From Fulvia fulva (taxonomy: Eukaryota; Ascomycota; Dothideomycetes; Mycosphaerellales; Mycosphaerellaceae), in contig NC_063015.1 of assembly GCF_020509005.1 (NCBI RefSeq), positions 4,402,001 through 4,466,000 of the forward strand: DNA of 64,000 nucleotides, read 5' to 3'. Position 1 is the first letter of the stretch, and each line of letters opens with the position of its first letter. A program made the position numbers and the translations under genes. This document shows, piece after piece, positions 13,010-21,110 of the stretch. The notes under the pieces are model-generated. The model was not told the origin of the DNA and searched no databases. It worked only from the letters and a program-made list of their open reading frames with translations.

Positions 13010-13337
13010 TAGACGACTAACCACCCTAGTAAGTAAGGGCGCGCCTAGTAACCCTAGGATAGCTTACGCGTAGGTATATATACTTGTCGGTCCGCGGGCC
13101 GTAAAATATATATAGTGATCCTAAAAAAAAGATAATAAATCTGAAATTTTTAGATTCCCGTATCTTCGCCTTATAGAGAGATTCTTCGTAAATCCTAGCT
13201 TCCTACTAAGGTCGCCTCCTAACTATATATATCTTAGTAGTACCCCTATATACCCCTACTACGTAATTAACCGTTAAAGGTTAACGAGATTCGACGCGTA
13301 AATTTCAGGGTCTAAAGGGGCCCTTAGCTCGTTAATA
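13010..13337 (+). repeat. Dispersed repeat R325, RIP-mutated copy
   Basis: It aligns end to end with the unmutated copy at 51174-51497. Shared landmarks are GGTCCGCGGGCCGT, GGTCGCCTCCT, TTCGACGCG and AAAGGGGCCC. Differences are dominated by CA to TA and TG to TA, plus a few small indels. It abuts the start of hAT coding sequence, so it is either the hAT left end or an independent LTR-like insert (original ends TG..CA). Confidence 0.85.
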
Positions 13338-14149
13338 CTATTACCGTACCTTATAAGACCGTAACTACTTATTATTTATTTAGAACTACGGCTGGCCTAT
13401 TAAGGACAAAGATAGGCTCGAATACTAGCTCTATAAGCTATACTATAGCGCTAGTAGAAAAGAGAAGGGTATCTATAAGACTAACGTCTCTACGACTAGT
13501 ACTTCGAACTAGATAAAGACGAAGTACTATACCGATAGTAACGGTGTCATTTGACTAAAAGGGAAAGAGGAAAGGCTTGGATCAATATTATAGTAGTAAG
13601 TAGATTAATAACGAGCTACTATCGAATTTGATAAGGACGAGTTTCTCGTACTACTTTATAGCTAGATTATCAAAGACAATATCCTCTATTATAAAGTCTA
13701 GACAGTGCGCTTTAGACGACTACTTGTCTACCTTTAAGAGCGCTATAAGTCCTATCTACTATATTAAGTTACTACCGGCTTAAAAATCGATAGAATCTAC
13801 GATAAGATACTAGGCTATATTACGGAAGAGTTGGCCTTATTATTAAGCAATATTAGCTATAGCTTCGACTTATAGACTTCGAAGAATAAGCTCGTACTAC
13901 TTAGGCTCGTTGCTTACTTTATTAATAAGGACGGTAAAGCTATAAAGATACTACTCGTATTACTACAATAGCGAGGTTGTTATTCTAGATATAACATCTC
14001 TAAGACTATTAGTAATACGCTTGTCTACTACGGCGTAGAGTATAAGATCGGTTACTTTATTACTAATAACGCTAGTAATAACCCGAAGGTAATAGGCTTT
14101 ATATCTACCGAGTACGGACTCAATAAGAAGTAGTACTAGCTTTGCTATA

Positions 14150-14216
14150 ACGTGCTTTACTACCGAGCGGGCTATACTACCGAGCGGGCCACTTTTGCTA
14201 AGAACTGTACCACTTC
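14150..14216 (+). repeat. Fot1 left terminal inverted repeat
   Basis: It contains a tandem duplication of the 15-mer TACTACCGAGCGGGC. It pairs with the reverse complement of 22245-22311 apart from a few CA/TA and TG/TA sites. Confidence 0.9.
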
Positions 14217-14809
14217 TATAGATATAGCTATATAACTACTATTATAGCGTATATTGTCTTCAAACGAGGCCAAACTGACCTTAGCTATCTAGGCCACGAA
14301 ACGCGACGCGACAATCACGAATCGACTTGCTATAAAGGTATACGACGCGTCTCGAACTATACTAGGGTATCGATTAAATAGACGACCTCCTCGGGGCGAC
14401 TACGAGCCTAATTCGAAGAAGCTTATAGAGCTAGAAGAGAGGGTGATACTTAAGTACATACTCGAGCTAGATCTTAGAGGTTTCCCGCTATTAAAGGCTA
14501 GTATACGAGCAATAGCCGATTTATTACTATAAGAGAAGGGTCTTAAGCCGGCTAGTCTTAATTAGACAGACAGGTTTATTAGGCGGTATCGTGAGCTAAA
14601 GGTTCATATAACACGTAGATACGATCGTTAGCGAGCCCTAATAGAAGATCTAGACGTTATCGAGAGGTAGTTCTTACTTATACGTAATATAAAGGAGAAG
14701 TATAGCATCCTTAACTAGGACACCTATTACTTCGACGAGACAGGGTTTATAATAGGTGTTATTACGTCTTAGAGCGTCGTTACGGGTTTAGAAAGGCGTA
14801 GTAGAAAGA

Positions 14810-14814
14810 GGAAG
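14810..14814 (+). repeat. Target-site duplication of gypsy C, left
   Basis: GGAAG immediately before the LTR, repeated at 21106-21110. Five bp is the standard Ty3/gypsy duplication. Confidence 0.95.
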
Positions 14815-15334
14815 TGTCAGGGCGAGAGCCTGGCCTGTGAGATGCAAGGGTGAAAGCGAGAATGCAGGTGCGAAGTGCAGATGCAAAAGGGTATGGTATG
14901 ATTGCTACACAAAACAAAAGACGAAGGAAGCAAGAGAGGCCTGGGGAAGGCCAGATATTTATACGCGACCCTCGCGAGTGCGTGTCCCCGCATCAACAGG
15001 GCTAACCCGTGCGAAGCCGCGCTCAGCAGCTTTGCTCAAAACCTTATTCCAACCTGCCCTACGTTCCGAGTCTTCCACGTGCTTCTTCTAGGGTCCAGCG
15101 CAGTCGCGGGTGCTCGCGGGAGTGCCGTGAGTCACACAGTCACGAGCCGAAGTGAATCTGTCAAGGTTTGGTAGAGGGGTGAATTTGGAGGGCTGGGTCC
15201 CGTAGTGAATGTTGCGGGGCATGTGATTCTTGGTGCTCACACACCAAGCTGGACTGTCACTTCTTGACGACTTCTGAGCACTCTGAGGCTCTTCTGTCCC
15301 CACCTTCTGTACACTCTGTGGGGAGACCATGACA
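14815..15334 (-). repeat. 3' LTR of gypsy C (520 bp)
   Basis: On the plus strand it starts TGTCAGGGCGAG and ends GACCATGACA. By eye it is identical to 20586-21105, including identical 80-, 84- and 90-codon shadow frames. The last part of pol runs into it. Confidence 0.95.
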
Positions 15335-18300
15335 GTAGCCCCCCCGAACAAAGCTGAGTTCCTACGAAGCCGTAGTAGTTCCACATATCGAGGATGTTCA
15401 GCTTCAGTACCAGGCCTAGGCCTGATGTCATGGTCGATACACCATTGGTAAGCCCCGTCGAAAAGCTCAGATTCGAAGAGCCTGCCGATGTTGACTTCTG
15501 GGCCGTCTGCGCGGGCGTGGTATTCTTCGATTGCTTGACGATTGAAGATGATATGTTGGATAGGTTCCCATGAGGTATCCCACTCAGGGCAACCTTGCCA
15601 TTCGACTTCATACTTGATCGGCGGTAGTCCTTCAACGTCGTTGGGCTCTACGCGGATTCCCCGGATCTTGCGGACGGCATAGTCGTCAGAAGGTAGGTTA
15701 ACAGGCTCGTCGACTTCTACTTCATCGGGAGGACCTGGCATGTCTTGGTTTTGGTTCGGGAATGGGTCCTCAGCCGACGGCCGAAGGCGTACGGGATGGA
15801 AGACGTCGTGGATCTTTATGTTCGCAGGAAGAGCTAGACGGTAGGCGTGTGAACTGATACGCTCGGTGATCTCAAAAGGACCTAGGTTCTTCCAGTTCAG
15901 CTTCTTGGAGGGGCGGTCTGTCTTGATGTTCTTGGAGTTGAGGTAGACCATATCGCCTACTTGGTAGTCGGGAGCTGGCTGGCGACGACGATTGGCTTGA
16001 TCCTCGTAGATTGCTTGTGCGTACACCATCTCGTCGTGAACTTCTTCATGGATCTGTGAGAGCATAGTAGCGAACTCGTCTGCTGCTTGCTCGTTTGCGT
16101 CTTCGGTAGGCGGGAGAGGTTCTTCTGGTTCCATGCCTGTACGAGGGTGGTAACCTCTCGTAGTATAGAAGGGAGAGTAGCCAGTAGTCTCCGAGTCCCA
16201 GTTACGAGTAGCGAACTCCACCGCAGGGATATGCTGAGGCCAATCCTTCTGGTGGTAGTCGACGAAGCAACGAAGGACCTGCTCGAGGATAGCGTTCGTA
16301 ATTTCGGTCTGGCCGTCGGTCTGTGGCTGAAAACTGGTCGAGAGGTTATGCTTGATGCCTAGGATAGCACACAGACGCTTCCAGAAGTGCGAGATGAACT
16401 GGGTGCCTCTGTCAGAGGTGATGCTATCCGGGAGGCCTTGAAAGCGCCAGACGAATTCGTAGAACAAGCGAGCAGTCTCCTTTGCGGTCATGCTCCAGCA
16501 CGGGATCATGTACCGGTCCTTGGAGTGACGGTCCACGATCACTAGAAGGGCCTTTGCTTTCACGCCGCTGAAGGTCTTGCCGTGAGGAAGATCGGTGATA
16601 AAGTCCATAGTGATGTGCTTCCACGGACGATCAGGAGCCGGGAGAGGGTGCAAGAGACCGTGGGGACGGTGGCGGTTAGCTTTGGCTCTTCGGCAAGCAG
16701 CGCAGTTCAGCACGTAGCGGCGGACGTCCTTCCAGGAATGCGGCCACCAGTAATACCTAGCGAGGAGCTTGTGGGTCTTGGCTACGCCTGGGTGACCCCC
16801 AGAGGCGGAGTCGTGGATGATTTGAAGAATCTCAGCTCGGATATTAGAGCCTTCGGGCTGCGGTACGTAAAGCTTCTTACGGAAGTAGACGACACCTTCC
16901 TGGAGCTCGCACTCGGACAGCGAGAAGCCCGGGAATGTCCTCGCGCCAGATTCAAGGGCCTGAACTAACTCTTGGGCGTCTATGTCGGCATCGTACGCTG
17001 TTCGTACTCGTGCCATGATGCCTTCGGGCTGCTCCTCATTATCAAACCCCTCAAGGTCTGATTCGGATGAGCCGTCGGTCGTTACTGAGCCCTCTTCATC
17101 GTCGTTCAAGTCCTCAGCGTCCGAGGCGTATTCTTCAGGCTCGGATTCATCGTCACTCTCGTCAAGGTAGGCAGGAGCGAGCACGAGAGTAGCAAAGGAA
17201 GCGGCGAGCGTAGGCTGGCCATTCGATAGGTACTCTCGAAGCTCGGAAGAGAGGTTGTGCTCTTTGATGACTTGTTGCCCTGCGATTTGCCGGCCCCCTC
17301 TTCGATCAACTGGAGAGTCACCAGGGCGGCGGGTAAGGGCGTCGGCCATCGAGTTGGCCTTGCCGGGCGTGTACGAGATCACGAAGTTGAACCGGGAGAG
17401 GAACTCGCTCCAGCGGGCCTGGCGACGATTGAGCAGCTTGCTCTTCATAAAGTAGACGAGGTTCTTATGGTCGGAGCTTACTTGGACGGGCATAGCAGAG
17501 CCTTCGAGCTCGGGGCGCCACTCTTCGAAAGCTTTGACGATGGCGAGAAGCTCCTTGTCGTAGATCTCGTAGTTACACTCCGTGGCGGTCATCTTCTTGG
17601 AGAGGAAGGCGACAGGTAACCAGGGGGATTCAGGCGAGCGGCGTTGTAGCAGGACACCGCCCACCACGCCGTCGGATGCGTCGGTCTCTACACGGGTCTC
17701 CAGTTCGAAATCGAAGTGCCGTAGAAGCGGGTTCTCAACAAACTTCGCTTTGAGCAAGTCAAAAGCCTCCTGGCATTCGTCGGTCCAGGCGAACTTCTCA
17801 CCCTTGCGCGTGAGCTTCGTCAAAGGGCGTACCACGCCCGAAAATGCGTGGATGAAGCGGCGGTAGAAGTTGGCAAAGCCTAGGAAACCCTGGACCTCTT
17901 TGACGTTCGTAGGAGCATCCCATTCGACGATAGCGTCGATCTTCTCTTGGTCCATCTTGATGCCGTCTGCGGTAATGATCAAACCAAGGAACTTGACTTC
18001 GGTCTTCTCAAACTCGCACTTGTCGATGTCGAGCTGCAAGCCGGCGTCTGCGAGCTTCTGAAGGACCTTACAGACGTGCTCGCGGTGCTCCTCCTTGGTC
18101 TCGCTATAGACTAGGATGTCGTCGATGTAGGCAGTGCAGAACTGATCGAGGAACTCCTGAAGGATGTCGTTAATGAAGTTCTGGAAGGTACTAGGCCCGT
18201 TACAAACGCCGAAGGGCATAACGAGCGACTCGAACAGCCCGTAGCGAGTACGGAAGGCTGTGAGATACTCGTGTCCTTCTGCCATTCGTAACTTGTTGAA

Positions 18301-19398
18301 CGCAGCGATGACATCGAGCTTGGTGAAGTACTTGGCCTTAGAGAGGCGCTCGAGCGTCTCCTGAATCAACGGTATTGGGTAGCGGTTCTTCTTTGTAACA
18401 GCGTTCAAGCCTCGGTAGTCTACGCAGAAGCGTAGACCACCGCCGGGCTTCTTGACGAACATGACGGGACTGCCAGCGCTGGAACGGCTCGCTCGAATGA
18501 ACCCCTTCTTTAGGTTCTCTTCGAGGTATCTCTTGAGGACGATAAGCTCTTCTCGGGACATGGAATATAACGGTCCGAACGGTGTCTCTGCACCTTCTTC
18601 TAGCTCAATCTTGTGGTCGTGAGGGCGATGAGGAGGCAGCTCGTCTGCGGCTTTAGCATCGAATACGTGGAGGATGTGGTGTGCCCAAGGAGGGACCTTC
18701 GTAGCAGGGTCGGTAGGTGTACGCTTCTTGTCGAGCTTCTCGAGGGCGATGTCGATATCGCGGAGAGAGGCGGCGAAGACTTGAGCTTTGGGCTGCTTAG
18801 CAGCAGTGGTGAAGGCAGCGGCGTTCACCTGGAAGATCTTGGTATACTCAGGACCGCGCTGAGGCGGCGGAGAAGGCGGAGGTGCCGGAGGAACTTCTGG
18901 AGGGAAGCTGACAGTAAGGGAAGTCCAGTCGATGATAGGTCGGTGTCGTCTGAACCAGGGGAGGCCGAGGATAAACTTCTGATGCGGTAGGGACGTAAGG
19001 AAGCTGGTGATCGACATACGCTTGCCTCCGAGGGTGATTGACGTGTGTACAACATGAGTAATCTTACCAGTGGTAGTCTCCGTGCCGTCAAAGAGTTCAA
19101 GGGTGCGAGGGTACTTCAGTTCCTGGGGTTCGAGGTTGAGAGAGGTCGCGAGTTTATAGTCCATAAAAGACTCGCCTAGTGCGCCAGTGTCCATGAGAGT
19201 GAGATTGGAAGAAGAGAGTTTCTTTGAGCCGATATTTACATTCGTGACGAACGGTTTGCAAGCGTGGTCCTTGCCCGTCTCGTCGTACAGGTCTAGCTGT
19301 GCTGTATTGATCCTCAACTTCTTTCCTCTCTTCACTTTCGGTAAACGTTGTTCTTGGTCTTCATCGCGTCGATGAGGAAGACCTAGGCTTTTTCCTGC
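15088..19398 (-). CDS. Gypsy C Pol polyprotein
   Basis: About 1430 residues; numbering here is from the first GTG codon at 19335. Aspartic protease has DTGA at 49-52. Reverse transcriptase spans about 255-450 with the catalytic YIDD at 403-406. RNase H (TDAS near 551, then YDKELLAIVKAFEEW) spans about 545-665. The integrase zinc region (HDSASGGHPG, then CAAC) spans about 841-881; catalytic residues are D911, D975 and E1011. A chromodomain-like segment (KYEVEWQGCPEWDTSWEP) lies at about 1223-1272. There is no ATG near the start: the frame opens at 19398 and overlaps the end of gag by 16 nt in the -1 frame, so expression by -1 frameshifting is likely. The last 82 codons lie within the 3' LTR. 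Confidence 0.93.
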   Translation of the reverse strand, partial: AGKSLGLPHRRDEDQEQRLPKVKRGKKLRINTAQLDLYDETGKDHACKPFVTNVNIGSKKLSSSNLTLMDTGALGESFMDYKLATSLNLEPQELKYPRTLELFDGTETTTGKITHVVHTSITLGGKRMSITSFLTSLPHQKFILGLPWFRRHRPIIDWTSLTVSFPPEVPPAPPPSPPPQRGPEYTKIFQVNAAAFTTAAKQPKAQVFAASLRDIDIALEKLDKKRTPTDPATKVPPWAHHILHVFDAKAADELPPHRPHDHKIELEEGAETPFGPLYSMSREELIVLKRYLEENLKKGFIRASRSSAGSPVMFVKKPGGGLRFCVDYRGLNAVTKKNRYPIPLIQETLERLSKAKYFTKLDVIAAFNKLRMAEGHEYLTAFRTRYGLFESLVMPFGVCNGPSTFQNFINDILQEFLDQFCTAYIDDILVYSETKEEHREHVCKVLQKLADAGLQLDIDKCEFEKTEVKFLGLIITADGIKMDQEKIDAIVEWDAPTNVKEVQGFLGFANFYRRFIHAFSGVVRPLTKLTRKGEKFAWTDECQEAFDLLKAKFVENPLLRHFDFELETRVETDASDGVVGGVLLQRRSPESPWLPVAFLSKKMTATECNYEIYDKELLAIVKAFEEWRPELEGSAMPVQVSSDHKNLVYFMKSKLLNRRQARWSEFLSRFNFVISYTPGKANSMADALTRRPGDSPVDRRGGRQIAGQQVIKEHNLSSELREYLSNGQPTLAASFATLVLAPAYLDESDDESEPEEYASDAEDLNDDEEGSVTTDGSSESDLEGFDNEEQPEGIMARVRTAYDADIDAQELVQALESGARTFPGFSLSECELQEGVVYFRKKLYVPQPEGSNIRAEILQIIHDSASGGHPGVAKTHKLLARYYWWPHSWKDVRRYVLNCAACRRAKANRHRPHGLLHPLPAPDRPWKHITMDFITDLPHGKTFSGVKAKALLVIVDRHSKDRYMIPCWSMTAKETARLFYEFVWRFQGLPDSITSDRGTQFISHFWKRLCAILGIKHNLSTSFQPQTDGQTEITNAILEQVLRCFVDYHQKDWPQHIPAVEFATRNWDSETTGYSPFYTTRGYHPRTGMEPEEPLPPTEDANEQAADEFATMLSQIHEEVHDEMVYAQAIYEDQANRRRQPAPDYQVGDMVYLNSKNIKTDRPSKKLNWKNLGPFEITERISSHAYRLALPANIKIHDVFHPVRLRPSAEDPFPNQNQDMPGPPDEVEVDEPVNLPSDDYAVRKIRGIRVEPNDVEGLPPIKYEVEWQGCPEWDTSWEPIQHIIFNRQAIEEYHARADGPEVNIGRLFESELFDGAYQWCIDHDIRPRPGTEAEHPRYVELLRLRRNSALFGGATVMVSPQSVQKVGTEEPQSAQKSSRSDSPAWCVSTKNHMPRNIHYGTQPSKFTPLPNLDRFTSARDCVTHGTPASTRDCAGP
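15335..15346 (-). other. Polypurine tract of gypsy C
   Basis: Minus strand CGGGGGGGCTAC immediately precedes the 3' LTR; it lies inside the pol reading frame. Confidence 0.7.
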
Positions 19399-20543
19399 TC
19401 AGCGGGAGCAGCAGGAGCAGGCTCGATAGCGCCGACAGCGCCGCGAACCGGGTTGCGGGCGTTACGGGCAGCGAGCTGCGGACAGTTGGCTGCGATGTGG
19501 CCTGGACCGCCGCAGTAGGTGCAGAGTCCGGCCTGGCGACGGCGAAGCTTCTCTTCGGGAGTGAGCTTACCGTTGACGAGGCCCTGGACTCGAGGGACGG
19601 CGGCACCAGCGCTGAGATCCATAGCGTCACCTACAGAGACGGGAGGGAGAGCCGTAGGAGCGGCGGCGCCTAGTGGAGCAGCGAAGTGGCTTCCGGGACC
19701 ACGAGGCTGACGACCTTGAGAACGGGAAGCGAGGAGAGAGGCGGTGTGTTTCATGTTGGAGTCGAGGCGCTGGCAGGTCTCGACGAGCTCACGGAAGCTC
19801 ATAGCACCGACGTCCTTGTCCTCGAGGGCTCGAAGAAGCTCTGCTGACAAACCACGGCGGAGAGTGCTCTTCTTGGTCTCTTCGTTGTAGCCGGTGAACC
19901 CGATGTCGCGGTTGAAGGCCGCGAGGTACTCGGCGAAGCTCTTGTTCTTCTGGAGGAGGTTGTGGATGGCGTTCTGGGCGGTGGCTCTACGGTCTGGATC
20001 ACCAAAGGCAGCACGGAGGTCCTGCATCAAGGTGAGGACGTCCGGGCAGCCGATAGTCTGCGTGGCGTTGTCGATGTAGTGTTGTACCTGAGCCGCGGCG
20101 TCTCCCCGAAGGAGGGAGAAGACGTACGTGACTTTGTCCTTCTCTTGCGGAAAGTGGTCGGCATTAGCCAACAGCTTGATGGTGAGCTGTGTCTCAAATG
20201 CCTCAAACTTGCTCTTGTTGCCGTCGAACTCGTCTGGGTCGTTGACCTTCTTGGAGAAGTGCTGGCGGCGGTTGTCGTCGGCGTGCGGGGCGAGGTTCTG
20301 GAAGGTGTTCACAATACCTTGAAGGTATGTTGCTTGGTTGTTTGCTTGCTCGACCTGCTGGGCGGTCTCGCGGAAAGAGGAGACGGTGCGGTTGATGAGA
20401 GCGTAGGCGGTGTCGGGGTTGGCGTTTGCCCAGGCACCGAAGGCAGCGGCGTTCGAGAAGGGGATGTCAGTCCACTCACTGAAGTGGAATGGAGTGTCTT
20501 GGTTGTCGAGGTTGACACCTCCATCGGTGGCGTGGTCACCCAT
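19383..20543 (-). CDS. Gypsy C Gag protein
   Basis: 386 residues from ATG at 20543 (MGDHATDGG). The frame also extends upstream into the LTR to 20657, but the 20543 ATG lies just inside the 5' LTR/internal boundary and is the likely start. A capsid-like middle (FDGNKSKFEAFETQL, then RDIGFTGYNEETKKS) is followed by a single zinc knuckle CTYCGGPGHIAANC near the C-terminus, which binds RNA during packaging. It ends in an Ala/Pro-rich tail and TAG at 19383-19385, right after an A-rich GGAAAAAG at the overlap with pol. Confidence 0.93.
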   Translation of the reverse strand: MGDHATDGGVNLDNQDTPFHFSEWTDIPFSNAAAFGAWANANPDTAYALINRTVSSFRETAQQVEQANNQATYLQGIVNTFQNLAPHADDNRRQHFSKKVNDPDEFDGNKSKFEAFETQLTIKLLANADHFPQEKDKVTYVFSLLRGDAAAQVQHYIDNATQTIGCPDVLTLMQDLRAAFGDPDRRATAQNAIHNLLQKNKSFAEYLAAFNRDIGFTGYNEETKKSTLRRGLSAELLRALEDKDVGAMSFRELVETCQRLDSNMKHTASLLASRSQGRQPRGPGSHFAAPLGAAAPTALPPVSVGDAMDLSAGAAVPRVQGLVNGKLTPEEKLRRRQAGLCTYCGGPGHIAANCPQLAARNARNPVRGAVGAIEPAPAAPAEQEKA

Positions 20544-20585
20544 GAGGATGACTCGAGTGGTTGACGGTTTGTTGGTCTTTTGTGA

Positions 20586-21105
20586 TGTCAGGGCGAGAGC
20601 CTGGCCTGTGAGATGCAAGGGTGAAAGCGAGAATGCAGGTGCGAAGTGCAGATGCAAAAGGGTATGGTATGATTGCTACACAAAACAAAAGACGAAGGAA
20701 GCAAGAGAGGCCTGGGGAAGGCCAGATATTTATACGCGACCCTCGCGAGTGCGTGTCCCCGCATCAACAGGGCTAACCCGTGCGAAGCCGCGCTCAGCAG
20801 CTTTGCTCAAAACCTTATTCCAACCTGCCCTACGTTCCGAGTCTTCCACGTGCTTCTTCTAGGGTCCAGCGCAGTCGCGGGTGCTCGCGGGAGTGCCGTG
20901 AGTCACACAGTCACGAGCCGAAGTGAATCTGTCAAGGTTTGGTAGAGGGGTGAATTTGGAGGGCTGGGTCCCGTAGTGAATGTTGCGGGGCATGTGATTC
21001 TTGGTGCTCACACACCAAGCTGGACTGTCACTTCTTGACGACTTCTGAGCACTCTGAGGCTCTTCTGTCCCCACCTTCTGTACACTCTGTGGGGAGACCA
21101 TGACA
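20586..21105 (-). repeat. 5' LTR of gypsy C (520 bp)
   Basis: Copy of the LTR at 14815; carries the element's promoter. Flanked on the right by GGAAG. Confidence 0.95.
20727..20734 (-). promoter_or_regulatory. TATA box in the 5' LTR
   Basis: The minus strand reads TATAAATA about 140 bp before the LTR end, preceded by a GC-rich stretch. This position fits the RNA polymerase II promoter of the element. The same motif occurs in the other LTR at 14956-14963. Confidence 0.5.
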
Positions 21106-21110
21106 GGAAG
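21106..21110 (+). repeat. Target-site duplication of gypsy C, right
   Basis: GGAAG directly after the LTR end; matches 14810-14814. Confidence 0.95.

Larger units (their letters stand above)
505..14809. other. RIP-saturated repeat tract, left part
   Basis: CA and TG are nearly absent while TA (mostly as CTA and TAG) is very frequent and CG stays common. This is the signature of CpA-to-TpA change on both strands, as in repeat-induced point mutation. Comparing the copia LTR pair and the 324-bp repeat pair shows the direction directly: unmutated copies have CA/TG where these have TA. All recognisable genes here are transposon remnants with many in-frame TAG stops. Dinucleotide frequencies were judged by eye, not counted. 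Confidence 0.85.
14815..21105 (-). mobile_element. Full-length Ty3/gypsy retrotransposon C, not RIP-mutated
   Basis: The 6291-bp element has two 520-bp LTRs, GGAAG duplications, gag (with zinc knuckle) and pol (protease, RT, RNase H, integrase, chromodomain-like end), all on the minus strand without stops. Domain order RT-RNase H-integrase marks Ty3/gypsy, and the C-terminal chromodomain-like segment suggests a chromovirus. CA and TG are at normal levels, in sharp contrast to the Fot1 sequence on both sides. Likely a recent, structurally intact insertion. Confidence 0.95.

Noticed and set aside
14837..15174. Open frames of 84 and 90 codons in the LTR, repeated at 20608-20945
   Set aside because: They are identical only because the LTRs are identical; they overlap the end of pol or the promoter and show no protein features.
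16087..18990. Many + strand open frames of 60-128 codons
   Set aside because: They are antisense shadows of the gypsy C pol frame.
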